Below are positions 9,428 to 18,886 of a stretch of DNA of 64,000 nt, in pieces. The stretch's first letter is position 1. Every line of letters begins with the position of its first letter. The position numbers and the translations under genes were made by a program. The DNA comes from Lewinellaceae bacterium (lineage in GTDB: Bacteria; Bacteroidota; Bacteroidia; Chitinophagales; Saprospiraceae), in assembly GCA_020636315.1 (NCBI GenBank), contig JACJYA010000001.1, positions 1-64,000 on the forward strand, in the 5' to 3' direction. Under the pieces are notes generated by a model. It worked only from the letters and a program-made list of their open reading frames with translations. It was not told where the DNA came from and searched no databases.

Positions 9428-10642
9428 TTAGGCCCGCATGGCTTCGAGCGGTTTCAGCCGCTGCATCTTCAGCACCGGGTAAAGGGACAATACGGCCGCG
9501 ATCAAAAAAACGATCAGGGCCTGATTGATGAAGATCATCGGGTCCGTAGAGGCATTCAAAACCGGATCGAACCCAAAACGGCGGTATCCTTCCGCCGCTT
9601 CGCCGGTAAACCGCAGCGGGTTGATATAGAAGTAAAAAACAACCGGAATGGCCCCGATCATACCGGCAAGCGCCCCCAGGAAGGAAAGGATGATGGTTTC
9701 AATGAAAACCATCAGAGCTAACTGGCGTTTTTTCATGCCGATCGATTCGAGGATGCCAAATTCGTGATAGCGTTCGGCAAACATCATCACCAGAGTCGCC
9801 AGCGTTCCAAACGCCACAATAATGTACAGCACAAAGATCATGATAAGGCCGCCGGCATTATCGGCCGAAATGGCCTGGACCAGGTCGGGCATCATCGTCT
9901 TCCAGTCCAGCACCTCATAATCCGGCCCAAGCATTTTCTGCAGCCGTTTTTTTTCCGGGAGCATACTCGCGGGATTGTCCAGATCAAGAGAAAGGGACGT
10001 CAGCCGGCCATCGGCGGAAAAAAGGTACTGAGCGGTTCGAAGAGGCAGGTAAACCATCTGGTCATTGAGCTCAGGGGAAGCAAACCGGACGATCCCGCAA
10101 ACAGAGAATTTGCCGGCAGCCATGGCCCCGTGATAACCCTGCCCGATGATGATAAGGGTGTCGCCGGTATGCAGATTGAGATACGAAGCCATGCCCTCCG
10201 TCAATAACACAGCCTCCTCACTCCTCTCCGGAAGCCTCCCATCTGTAATCTTGCTGCGAATGCCGGTCATCTCATCTTCCAGGGAAGGGATAGTGCCAAC
10301 CACCATGCCCCCTTTTGTAATGCTGTCGGATGCCATCAGCGCAACCGATTCCAGCCTCGGAACCACCGTTTTTACGGATGGCGCCGACTGTATCTCCTGG
10401 AGCAGGCTATCGCTTTCGGCGAACGAATTCTCCAGGGACCTTTCCTCCCAGTAACCATCGTGGTGTACCTGAAGGTAACCGTAATAGAAACTGACCACAT
10501 TGGCGATCATGCTGTCGTAGGTGCCGTTCTGCATGGAGCGGGTCACCACCGCCAGGATGACGGCAAAAAACAGGGTGGCAACCGTGATGAGCGTACGCCT
10601 CTTGTTTCGCCAGATGTTTCGCCATGCTAACTTGAGGAGCAT
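9428..10642 (-). CDS. FtsX/MacB-type ABC permease (LolC/E-like)
   Basis: A 404-residue permease paralogous to its downstream neighbour, with the same MLLKLAWRNIWRNKRRT start, one N-terminal helix, a periplasmic domain and three C-terminal helices. The frame is open upstream to 10708, but the ATG at 10642 matches the start of the partner protein and of the family, and the 22 extra residues look non-coding. With the neighbour it probably forms the membrane half of a LolCDE-like or MacB-like transporter. The substrate cannot be read from sequence. Confidence 0.85.
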   Translation of the reverse strand: MLLKLAWRNIWRNKRRTLITVATLFFAVILAVVTRSMQNGTYDSMIANVVSFYYGYLQVHHDGYWEERSLENSFAESDSLLQEIQSAPSVKTVVPRLESVALMASDSITKGGMVVGTIPSLEDEMTGIRSKITDGRLPERSEEAVLLTEGMASYLNLHTGDTLIIIGQGYHGAMAAGKFSVCGIVRFASPELNDQMVYLPLRTAQYLFSADGRLTSLSLDLDNPASMLPEKKRLQKMLGPDYEVLDWKTMMPDLVQAISADNAGGLIMIFVLYIIVAFGTLATLVMMFAERYHEFGILESIGMKKRQLALMVFIETIILSFLGALAGMIGAIPVVFYFYINPLRFTGEAAEGYRRFGFDPVLNASTDPMIFINQALIVFLIAAVLSLYPVLKMQRLKPLEAMRA

Positions 10643-10772
10643 AGTACTTTTGGTTTTTTTGAAGGGCGCGCAGAAAGTGATTCCTTGAAATGCCGGAAAG
10701 TAGGACAAAACGGGCTAACATGCAATGACCTAGGTCAGTGGGCAGGTGATCTTGCTGTTAAGCCCTTTCCCA

Positions 10773-13190
10773 TCACTCCGTTTTCAATACATCCGCCGGA
10801 TTGGCCCGGGCCACCCGCGCTGTTTGCCAGGCTACTGTCGCCCATGCGGCCAGCAGGGAAGCCAGGCCGGCCAGCAGAAATACCCCCACCCCTATCGAAA
10901 TGCGGTAGGCGAAATCCTGCAGCCAGGTGTTCATCAGGTACCAGGCCAGCGGGGTTGCCAGCAGGAAAGCGATCAGGACCAGCCAGGTGAATTCCTTCGA
11001 CAGCAGGGTGATGATGCTCATCCGGGAGGCGCCCAGCACTTTGCGGATGCTGACCTCCTTCCTTTTCTGCTCTGCCGTGAAAGAGGCCAGGCCAACCAGG
11101 CCCAGGCAGGCGATGAAAATGGCCAGTGCGGCAAATATCCCGAAGATCCTCCCCTGCCGTTCTTCGGCCCGGTAGAGGGCCGCAAAATTCTCATCGACAA
11201 AGGTATATTCGAAGGGAGCATCGGTATTGAAACGCTCCCAGACGCCCTCGATGTAACTGATGGTTTCCGGTATGTCATCGGGTTTGATGCGGATGACGTA
11301 GTTCCAGGCCATATACGGCGCGACGAAATAAACGGTAGGGACAATCTCCTCCTTCATCGATTCAAAATGGAAATCTTTCAGGACGCCGATGACGGTGCCG
11401 TCGCGGTCCTGCCACTGCCCGCTTTCCCAATCGGCGATCTCCGAGCTGCCGAAACCCTTGCCGATGGCCGTTTCGTCGGTCCAGCCGATCTCCCGGACAG
11501 CGGCCTCATTGAGAATGAATGCCGTTCCGGCGTCGGCGGGGAAGTCCCTGGAAAAACTGCGCCCGGCAGCCATTTCGAAGCCCATAGTTTCAATAAAATC
11601 GAAATCTGTCCATACGGTTTGCATCCCCTGTTGTCGTTCTTCGGGTATCCCTTCGGGCCGGGTGCGGAAAGAGCTGCTGAGGCGCCCCGGCGGCACCCGT
11701 GAGGAGGCGGCTGAAGATACGATATGCGGGTTGGCCGCCAGTTGCTCGGCAAACTGATCATATCTGCCCCGCATTTCGGTTGGAGTACCCTCGATCAGCA
11801 CCAGGTGTTCTTTATCGAAACCCAGGTCCATATTCCGGCAGTATTCCAGTTGCTGATAGACCACCCCGGTGACGATCAGCAAAAAGATAGAGGTCATAAA
11901 CTGGAAAGCCACCAGCACCTTGCGAAGATTGCCGCCCCTGAATCCCTGCTGAAGCTGCCCTGAGAAGACTGCCACCGGCCGAAACGCCGACAACAGAAAG
12001 GCCGGATAGCTGCCGGCGGCGATGCCGATCAGCACCACTATCCCGGCCAGCCCGGCCAGCAGTCCCCAGTTGTCGAGAAGCGAAAAGGGGATCTCCTGGC
12101 CCGCCAGGTTGTTGAAGGCAGGCAAAACAAGATAGACGATGCCCACTGCCAAAACCAGGGAGATCAGGGCAAGCAGGGTGCTCTCGCTCAGGAACTGGCC
12201 GATCAACTGAGACCGGGAGGCGCCTACCACCTTGCGCATGCCCACTTCCCGGGCCCGGACACTGGAACGTGCCGTAGCCAGGTTCATATAATTGATGCAG
12301 GCGATCAGCAGAATGAACAAGGCGATCAGAGAGAAGGCGTAAACATAGGTGATGTCCCCTCCCGTAAAAAAGCTGTGAATGTTTTTGGAATGCAGGTACA
12401 TCTCCGGCAAAGGCTGCATGATGAGCTGCGGGGAAAATTCCTTCCAGCCCTCCAGCTTGACATCCACAAAGGCTGCCAGGGCCTCCTCATAATCAGCGGG
12501 GCGCTTGCCCTCCGGTATCATGGCAAAGGTCTCTACATAGCCTTCCCCCCAGTTTTCCAACACGATGCGGGAAAACACCTGGCGGGCGCAATTCATGGAA
12601 GCCAGCACATCGAAACCCAACTGAGAGTTTTGGGGCACGTCTTCCATTATGCCGGTTACCTCAAAGGGCTGTTCCCGGATGGTGAGTGCCTTCCCGACCG
12701 GGTTGGCATCCTTAAAGTATTTCCGGGCGGCGCTTTCGGAAAGCACCACGGAAAAAGGGTTGTCAAGCGCAGTTTCCGGGTCTCCGCTAAGGAGTGGGAA
12801 ATGGAATACCTGCAAGGCTGCAGGGTCAACAAAAGCAAAGTGTTCTTCAGTAAAGATTTCATCCCCCAGTTCGATCAATTCCCGGTCCTGGACGGCAAAG
12901 CGGATGAGGGTGAAATCCGAAAGATCGGGTTTCATCTCCTCCGCCAGGCGATACGGGCCGACGGCGCGTTGCATGGTTTCCCGGGTCTGCGGGTTAGTGG
13001 CCTCCATAGTCAGACGGTAAATTCTATCCCGGTTCTCATGGAAGCGGTCATAGCTCAACTCCGACCGGACATACAGCAGGATCAGCAGCACGCAGGCCAC
13101 TCCGATGGCAAGGCCCAGAATATTGATGAGGGTATAACTTCTGAATTTCCAGAGGTTGCGGAAAGCGGTTTTCAGGTAATTTCTAAACAT
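10773..13190 (-). CDS. Large FtsX-domain ABC permease, two-unit type
   Basis: An 805-residue protein with two MacB-periplasmic plus FtsX units in tandem, a class that is abundant in Bacteroidota. It begins MFRNYLKTAFRNLWKFRSY with helix 1. FtsX helices come at about residues 285-400, then a second helix and periplasmic core, then the last three helices at about 685-790, with the conserved RKVLGAS motif just before them. These proteins often pair with a small ATPase and a two-component system in antimicrobial or envelope-stress efflux. Here it stands alone upstream of the two smaller permeases, separated by about 130 bases, so co-transcription is possible. Function is inferred from family only. 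Confidence 0.85.
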   Translation of the reverse strand: MFRNYLKTAFRNLWKFRSYTLINILGLAIGVACVLLILLYVRSELSYDRFHENRDRIYRLTMEATNPQTRETMQRAVGPYRLAEEMKPDLSDFTLIRFAVQDRELIELGDEIFTEEHFAFVDPAALQVFHFPLLSGDPETALDNPFSVVLSESAARKYFKDANPVGKALTIREQPFEVTGIMEDVPQNSQLGFDVLASMNCARQVFSRIVLENWGEGYVETFAMIPEGKRPADYEEALAAFVDVKLEGWKEFSPQLIMQPLPEMYLHSKNIHSFFTGGDITYVYAFSLIALFILLIACINYMNLATARSSVRAREVGMRKVVGASRSQLIGQFLSESTLLALISLVLAVGIVYLVLPAFNNLAGQEIPFSLLDNWGLLAGLAGIVVLIGIAAGSYPAFLLSAFRPVAVFSGQLQQGFRGGNLRKVLVAFQFMTSIFLLIVTGVVYQQLEYCRNMDLGFDKEHLVLIEGTPTEMRGRYDQFAEQLAANPHIVSSAASSRVPPGRLSSSFRTRPEGIPEERQQGMQTVWTDFDFIETMGFEMAAGRSFSRDFPADAGTAFILNEAAVREIGWTDETAIGKGFGSSEIADWESGQWQDRDGTVIGVLKDFHFESMKEEIVPTVYFVAPYMAWNYVIRIKPDDIPETISYIEGVWERFNTDAPFEYTFVDENFAALYRAEERQGRIFGIFAALAIFIACLGLVGLASFTAEQKRKEVSIRKVLGASRMSIITLLSKEFTWLVLIAFLLATPLAWYLMNTWLQDFAYRISIGVGVFLLAGLASLLAAWATVAWQTARVARANPADVLKTE

Positions 13191-13263
13191 GAGTTTTGTT
13201 TTGGGTGCGGGGTGAAGGGGAATGCCCCTGTAGCACTAATTTATTCAATTCTTCCCAGTTAAG

Positions 13264-13271
13264 TAACTTTA
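13264..13271 (+). promoter_or_regulatory. Possible -7 box for the DUF4185-like gene
   Basis: The sequence TAACTTTA matches seven of eight positions of the Bacteroidota -7 consensus TAnnTTTG and lies 20 bases before the start codon. The upstream box, 20 bases away, is only ttatt, so the call is tentative. Confidence 0.25.
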
Positions 13272-13291
13272 AGGGATAAAAGTCAAAGATC

Positions 13292-14479
13292 ATGTTACAC
13301 CGTTCTATTTTTGTAATTGGCATTTTCCTGTTTGCCGCGGGGTGCAGTTCGTTAAACAAGGCCTCTACCAAAACAACAGCACTTCCTGAGTTGAAATTTG
13401 CGGTTGAAGCCGCACCGGAGTGGACCGGCCTCTTCAACCGTAAATCGGGGTGGTTCGGAGCCGATGGCATCTTTTCCTTTTCTCTCGATGGTGATGAGCA
13501 ACCCCGCAACGATCCCAACCGGGAGGTAATGCTGATCTTCAGTGACACCTTCATCGGCGAAGTGGAAGAGGGCAAGCCGGCCGAAGGCTACAAGATGGTT
13601 AACAACAGCGTCGCTTACCTCACCGGGCAATCGCCTCATCCGGACAGCATCCATTTTTTCTACAAGCAGGATGAAGAAGGCCAGCCTCAAACTTTTTTCG
13701 TACCGCACAACGAAAATGCCAGGGAAGGCCAGTACTACTGGCTCGGCGATGGGTTCGTCAACAAAGAGAAAGACAATACCCTTTACCTGTTTGCCTACCA
13801 CATAGAAATGACAGGGCCCAATGTTTTCGATTTCATCGAACCCAATGTTTCCCTTTTGGCAATTCCGGCCGGCAGCCGCCCTCCTTTTGAGGGCCAGCGG
13901 CAGTTGACAACTCCCCTCCACGTCAAAAATGAACGCCTGGGAGAAGGCAATATGGGCGCCGGAATCCTCGTCAACACCAATTGGGCCGGCGCTCCGCACC
14001 CCGACGGCTACGTTTACGTCTATGGCTGCATCGGACAGGATAAAAACCTGATCGCGGCAAGGGTAAAACCGAAGGATTTTGAAAATTTCAACCGCTGGCG
14101 CTACTGGAACGGGGAAAAATGGGTAAGAGATGAGAATGAAATGAAGCCGGTGACGAACGCCGTTTCCAATGAGTTGAGCGTAACGCCCCTGGCCGACGGC
14201 CGCTACCTGCTGGTTTTCCAGGTGCTGGGCATTTCAGAAAAAGTAGGCCTGCGCGTGGGCGAAAGCCCGGTGGGCCCTTTCGGCCCCATACAGGAGATCT
14301 GGCGCACCCCCGAGATCGATGAGGGCCTGTTGCCCTACAATGCCAAGGCCCACCCCTGCCTCTCCAAACCGGGCGAGCTGCTCATCAGCTACAATACCAT
14401 CACTTTTGATTTCTGGAACGATATACAAAAGGATGCCCACATCTATCGGCCGCGGTTCATTCGGCTGAAGTGGGAGTAG
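13292..14479 (+). CDS. DUF4185/DUF5005-like beta-propeller lipoprotein
   Basis: The 395-residue product has a lipoprotein signal with Cys18 (FLFAAGC). The body resembles the five-bladed propeller families related to glycosyl hydrolases (DUF4185/DUF5005): an early GADGIFSFSLDG, a strand ending IFSDTFIGEV, then repeated strand blocks and a late LLISYNT motif. Members are thought to act on or bind carbohydrates at the cell surface, but activity is not established. It faces the PUL tail-to-tail across a 190-base spacer, so it is probably not part of that operon. The family assignment rests on the overall pattern. Confidence 0.65.
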   Translation: MLHRSIFVIGIFLFAAGCSSLNKASTKTTALPELKFAVEAAPEWTGLFNRKSGWFGADGIFSFSLDGDEQPRNDPNREVMLIFSDTFIGEVEEGKPAEGYKMVNNSVAYLTGQSPHPDSIHFFYKQDEEGQPQTFFVPHNENAREGQYYWLGDGFVNKEKDNTLYLFAYHIEMTGPNVFDFIEPNVSLLAIPAGSRPPFEGQRQLTTPLHVKNERLGEGNMGAGILVNTNWAGAPHPDGYVYVYGCIGQDKNLIAARVKPKDFENFNRWRYWNGEKWVRDENEMKPVTNAVSNELSVTPLADGRYLLVFQVLGISEKVGLRVGESPVGPFGPIQEIWRTPEIDEGLLPYNAKAHPCLSKPGELLISYNTITFDFWNDIQKDAHIYRPRFIRLKWE

Positions 14480-14483
14480 AAGG

Positions 14484-14653
14484 GGAGAAGTTTAGAGGGA
14501 CTGTTCGCTATTTTTACCCGGCCGAATGGACGGGCGCATGTTCCTGAAAATCAAGCGGCTTTTTCAGGAGACACTAAAATTTGAACTTTCTCATTAGAAG
14601 TTGGGAACACTGGCTATTGGCAGCGCCTCCCTCCTACACTCCTAAACTTCTCC
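14484..14653. repeat. Inverted repeat spanning a convergent intergenic space
   Basis: Arms ggagaagtttag (14484-14495) and its reverse complement (14642-14653) enclose most of the gap between two convergent genes. A shorter hairpin sits in the middle (cctgaaaa at 14543-14550, ttttcagg at 14561-14568). Together they could serve as a bidirectional terminator. Confidence 0.4.
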
Positions 14654-14671
14654 GCTCCTGAACTATTCCAT

Positions 14672-15484
14672 CTACTTCGGCACTGCGCCCCAGGTGAACT
14701 TCCAGTCCCAGATGACGCACCCGAAAGCCGTCAGGTCAACCGTTTGCTCGGAATTGATCTCCATGGCGTCAAAGGTAGTGATGCGGTAAACCTCGATCTG
14801 TACATCGGTGGGATCAAAGACATTGGTATTGGTGATGGTAAGCTCGGTCTCATCCGCGTTGAGTTCCCAGTTGGTGGCCGGCCGGATGCCGTCAAAGTCA
14901 CAGGTTCCGCCGCCTGACCCGGTGAGGTCACCGTAATCGATCGTCATGGTCCCGTCTTCATTGAAGATGTAAACATTGTCCTTTTCACAATCGACGATCA
15001 TCTCGGTCTCCGGTTCGGAATCCAGGCATTTGCCCATTTTGGATTCCCACTGCCAGTTGAAGTTGAGGAGCAGATACTTCATAGAGAGCTCCGTGGTGAT
15101 GATGAAATCTGCGTCACCTGTCTGGCCCTTGTCATCTTCCGCTTCGAAGTTAAAGCGGACCGGCGTTTCCAGCCCTTCATCCGATAGCGTGTAATCCAGC
15201 GTAAAGGAGGAGGAAGTAACTTCCATGGTGCCGCCCGTACCGTAGGAAGGATCAATATCCGTTCCCAGGTATTTGGTGACCCTCAGGGTTTTCAACCCCC
15301 CGGGAGCCGTCACGGTGGCAGTGGTGGAAGCCGTTTCGCCAATCTTACCGGTAAATGCGGCTTCGGACAGAGAAACCGAAGGTGCGGCCACCGTTGGTTC
15401 CTCGTCTTTGCAACTGCTCACCATCAGCATGCTCGCGGCGACAAAGCTCACTGCCAGAAAAAAGATCAAATTTTTGTACCTCAT
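14672..15484 (-). CDS. PUL-terminal lipoprotein with Ig-like N-terminal domain
   Basis: The product has 270 residues with a lipoprotein signal (Cys25, in MLMVSSC). Residues 35-130 look like an immunoglobulin-like domain rich in Ser/Thr strands. Residues 140-270 have the strand pattern and Trp/Phe placement of lipocalin-like Bacteroidota lipoproteins, which commonly report on or bind ligands near SusCD systems. It is the last gene of the minus-strand utilisation locus, 19 bases after the FG-GAP protein, and is probably co-transcribed. A surface glycan-binding role is inference from position. Confidence 0.75.
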   Translation of the reverse strand: MRYKNLIFFLAVSFVAASMLMVSSCKDEEPTVAAPSVSLSEAAFTGKIGETASTTATVTAPGGLKTLRVTKYLGTDIDPSYGTGGTMEVTSSSFTLDYTLSDEGLETPVRFNFEAEDDKGQTGDADFIITTELSMKYLLLNFNWQWESKMGKCLDSEPETEMIVDCEKDNVYIFNEDGTMTIDYGDLTGSGGGTCDFDGIRPATNWELNADETELTITNTNVFDPTDVQIEVYRITTFDAMEINSEQTVDLTAFGCVIWDWKFTWGAVPK

Positions 15485-15503
15485 GATGCGATATTTTTGG
15501 TTA

Positions 15504-18500
15504 CTAAATGGATGTGTTGTTCATTTCTTTTTGTTGAGGCGCCTCCCCCCCTCCTTCGAATGTTCTCAGCGAATCATTATTCACGGCCGCCAGTATCCAA
15601 TAGAGGCCGGTTTCCCCTCTTCGGGCCATTTTCAGGCCTTTCACCTCCCCTTCCGCCCAGAAGCCGCTCTGCATGGGCCCCGCAGGCGAGAACCTTCCGC
15701 GACCATCGCCCAGCAGCAACAGCCCGTTAAAGGCATCACACCGGCCGATATTCACTTCAGGCGAATAGTCATTCCCGGCCAGGAGGGCGTCGGTATGTCC
15801 ATCCTCATTAAAATCCATACAAATGATGCCGGAAACAGGCGCAAACTGGGCGGACAAAGGCAGAGGACTAAGGCTAAAATTGCCCTCTCCCTGATTTTCA
15901 ATATAACTCGATTGGAAGGTGTTGCATTCCAGGGTATAGGCCTGCTCCAGTTTTTCTTTTCCGAACAGCTGCTTCAGTTCCGCTTCGGCGTAAAGGCCGT
16001 ACCTGGGGTATTTTTTTTCAAGGCCGGGGATCTGGGAGAAAAGCACATCCCGGGAGGGAACGGGCGATTCAACGCCTTGAATGTAGTAAGACATAACGGC
16101 ATCGATGCTCCCGTTATTATCAAAATCGCCTGCGTAGGCCCGCACGGGCTCGGAAGGGGTGGCCTGAAACATGGTATTCAAGCCCAGATTCCCCGCCAGA
16201 AAATCGGTATCGCCATCCTGGTCGAAATCTCCTGCCGCCAGGCTGTACCACCAGCCATTGCTGTTTTCCAGGCCTTCTGCGGGCTGGCGTTCCAGGCGCC
16301 CGCCTTTATTCCGAAAGATCGTAACCGGCATCCATTCTCCAACCAGAACTAACGCCGGCCCGGCGCCTTCTTCAAGGCTCGCCCAGACAGCATCCGTCAC
16401 CATGCCTGTGCGTTCCAGCCCGGGCGCCAGTTCGGTAGTTACATCCGAAAATACGCCGCCATCATTTTGCAGCAGATACGACCGCGGCGGAAGGGGATAC
16501 TGACCGGTTTCCACTCTTCCTCCTACAAATAGGTCCAGGTCGCCATCTCCTTCCAGGTCGGCAGCCGCGACACAGGAACCGCTTGCCGGCATGGCGGGCA
16601 GCGCCTCAGCGGACAACCGCAGGCCTCCGCTGCCGTCATTGAGGTATAACCGGTCCTGATAGCCTTTGTCGGCCGCCGGGTATTCGCTGCCGCCGCTGAC
16701 TACGTAAAGGTCTTTGGCGCCGTCATTATCGGCATCAAAGATCAGCGCATCAACGTCCTCGGCTTCTGCGCCCTCAAGCAGATCCCTGTGCTCGAAGCGG
16801 CCATCTGGCGTTTGACAGAACACGCGCCCGGGCTGGCCCTTAGCGCCACCAATGTAAACGTCATCCAGCCCGTCGCCATTGAGGTCGCCGACGGCCAGGG
16901 CCGGTCCGGATCGGGAAAAACTGTGAGGAAGCAAGGGTTGTTGAAGAAAATCATTGAAAGAAGATCCCCGGTGGATAAAATCCAGGCCGTTCTGTCCGCT
17001 TACATCCCGGAGTAAAGGCCCTGTATCAGCTACCAGGGGCAAAACTGCATGTTCCGCTGCTTCTTCGTATTTCAACGCTATTTCTTTACCGGCGCCTACC
17101 GGCCCGATAGCCTGGCGGCGCCCTCCCGGCCACTCAATGATGAGGCTGTCGGCATAAGTACTCGCCCCCAGGCCAAAATTCAAAACCGTGGAAACCGAAG
17201 ACTGAAACCCTCGGTAGGGATATTGTTCAAGGTATTGTTTTTGCTCCCCCGCATACAGCCATAACCGGGCCCCGATACCATGGGGGTTGCCGGCCGGGCC
17301 GAACAGGCGAACCTTCAGGAAGTGGGCATTGGGCCGGCCGGCCGACCTGTTCTCCAGCACAAAAGCCGGCCCGTTGATGTTGTTGGTAACCAGGTCCAGG
17401 TCGCCATCTCCGTCGAGGTCGCCGTAGGCAGCCCCGTTGGAGAAGGAAGGAGGCAGGGAAAGGCAGGAGGTAAAAGAGAGGTTCCCCTCATTGCGAAAAC
17501 AGTAATTCGGCAATTTCACCCCTTCGAGCTTCCGGATCTGCTCCAGCACGGCCTGATCGGCTTTTTTCTGAGACTGGAACATGCCAAGACTGGCGCTGTA
17601 ATCGATAAAATCCTTATCGGTAATATCCCGCAGATAACCATTGGTAATGAACAGGTCCTTCCACCCATCATTGTCGAGGTCGGCGAACAGCCCGCTCCAG
17701 CTCCAGTCCGTCTGGTGGACTCCGGCAAGCTGGGCGACCTCACTAAAGGAAGTCCTGGCGGCGCTATCCCGCCGGGGGTAAGGGCCGTTATTCAGCTGCA
17801 GGGTATTGCGCATGTACTGAGGAGCATACCCGTTGGCCAGCATCAGGCCCCACTTGTCGTAGTTCATCGTACCAGCCATGGTTTTCTTGCGCTTCCTGTC
17901 TTCGGGAAGCATATCCAGAACCAAAATATCCTGCCAGGCATCGTTGTTAAAATCGGCAATTTCACACCCCATACCATTGTAACTCTGGTGGCGCAGATAA
18001 TCGGCAGCCTGTTCCCTGAATGTACCGTCCTGTCGGTTGATGTAAAGCAAATCGCTGTAGATGAAGTCATTGGAAATGTAAATATCGGGCCAGCCGTCCC
18101 GGTTGATATCGGTTATGGCGATGCCCAGCCCGTATCCTTCAATTTGAATGCCGGCAGCTTCGGAAACATCGGTAAACGGTTTTTGAGCAGCATTGCCGTC
18201 GTTACGGTACAGGTGGTCTGTACTTGCTCCTTCTCCGTGCAATTTTCGGGGCAGGGGGGTGTTCAAGGTACTGCGCTGGTTGGCATGGTTAAGCACATAC
18301 AGGTCCAGGTCGCCGTCGAGGTCATAATCGAAAAAGGCGGCGTGGGTGGAATAGCTGGTATCGGCAATGCCATATTCGGCGGCGGCTTCGCGAAAACGGG
18401 GCAACCCACCCGGGCCAGGCCCTTCGTTGAGGTACAGGCGGTTGGCCCTCAGCGCAGGATCGCGGTGCCCGGCCATACAGATATAGATGTCATCAAACCC

Positions 18501-18878
18501 ATCGGCATTGACATCCGCAATGGCCACTCCGGTAGCCCAGCCGTCCGTCTGCAGGCCCGCCGGTTCGGTAATGTCTTCGAAGTGCATCCCGCCCCGGTTG
18601 AGATATATCCGGCAGGAGGTTTCATTTCCGGTAAAAAACAAGTCTTCAAGGCCATCATTATTGAAATCGGCAATGCCTGTCCCGCCCCCGTTGTAATAAT
18701 AGACGTAATTGAGGATGTTGAGGCTGTCGCCTTCGGAAAGGCGGTTGTTAAAATCAACGCCGGTTTGCCCGGAAGGCAAAAGTTCCAGCAGAGGCTGTTC
18801 TTCTTCCAGCAACCCGCAGGAAGCGGGGAGCAAGCCCAACAACACCAACCCGATTATATGCCTTGATACTTTCAACAT
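15504..18878 (-). CDS. FG-GAP/VCBS repeat lipoprotein with UnbV-type domain
   Basis: This is a large surface lipoprotein of about 1124 residues. From the ATG at 18878 the signal peptide ends in LLPASC with Cys21; an in-frame TTG four codons earlier (18890) is the alternative. It carries many FG-GAP repeats with calcium-binding-loop patterns (D-x-N-x-D-G-x-x-D, for example DFNNDGLEDLF and DLDGDGDLDL), which predict one or two seven-bladed propellers. Near residue 520-600 comes an ASPIC/UnbV-like block (RLFGPAGNPHGIGARLWL, then IIEWPGG). Its start lies 8 bases after the GH92 stop, so the two are translationally linked. Such proteins recur next to SusCD in Bacteroidota and are presumed to bind glycans or cell-surface partners. 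Enzymatic activity is not evident. Confidence 0.85.
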   Translation of the reverse strand: MLKVSRHIIGLVLLGLLPASCGLLEEEQPLLELLPSGQTGVDFNNRLSEGDSLNILNYVYYYNGGGTGIADFNNDGLEDLFFTGNETSCRIYLNRGGMHFEDITEPAGLQTDGWATGVAIADVNADGFDDIYICMAGHRDPALRANRLYLNEGPGPGGLPRFREAAAEYGIADTSYSTHAAFFDYDLDGDLDLYVLNHANQRSTLNTPLPRKLHGEGASTDHLYRNDGNAAQKPFTDVSEAAGIQIEGYGLGIAITDINRDGWPDIYISNDFIYSDLLYINRQDGTFREQAADYLRHQSYNGMGCEIADFNNDAWQDILVLDMLPEDRKRKKTMAGTMNYDKWGLMLANGYAPQYMRNTLQLNNGPYPRRDSAARTSFSEVAQLAGVHQTDWSWSGLFADLDNDGWKDLFITNGYLRDITDKDFIDYSASLGMFQSQKKADQAVLEQIRKLEGVKLPNYCFRNEGNLSFTSCLSLPPSFSNGAAYGDLDGDGDLDLVTNNINGPAFVLENRSAGRPNAHFLKVRLFGPAGNPHGIGARLWLYAGEQKQYLEQYPYRGFQSSVSTVLNFGLGASTYADSLIIEWPGGRRQAIGPVGAGKEIALKYEEAAEHAVLPLVADTGPLLRDVSGQNGLDFIHRGSSFNDFLQQPLLPHSFSRSGPALAVGDLNGDGLDDVYIGGAKGQPGRVFCQTPDGRFEHRDLLEGAEAEDVDALIFDADNDGAKDLYVVSGGSEYPAADKGYQDRLYLNDGSGGLRLSAEALPAMPASGSCVAAADLEGDGDLDLFVGGRVETGQYPLPPRSYLLQNDGGVFSDVTTELAPGLERTGMVTDAVWASLEEGAGPALVLVGEWMPVTIFRNKGGRLERQPAEGLENSNGWWYSLAAGDFDQDGDTDFLAGNLGLNTMFQATPSEPVRAYAGDFDNNGSIDAVMSYYIQGVESPVPSRDVLFSQIPGLEKKYPRYGLYAEAELKQLFGKEKLEQAYTLECNTFQSSYIENQGEGNFSLSPLPLSAQFAPVSGIICMDFNEDGHTDALLAGNDYSPEVNIGRCDAFNGLLLLGDGRGRFSPAGPMQSGFWAEGEVKGLKMARRGETGLYWILAAVNNDSLRTFEGGGEAPQQKEMNNTSI

Positions 18879-18886
18879 CAAATCCT

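Noticed and set aside
8204..13190. Complete LolCDE or MacAB transporter
   Set aside because: Only permeases are present; no Walker-motif ATPase or periplasmic adaptor gene was found next to them.
17280..18866. Long plus-strand open frame (528 codons) opposite the FG-GAP protein
   Set aside because: Low-complexity Val/Gly text from antisense of Asp-rich repeats; no start signal or family match.
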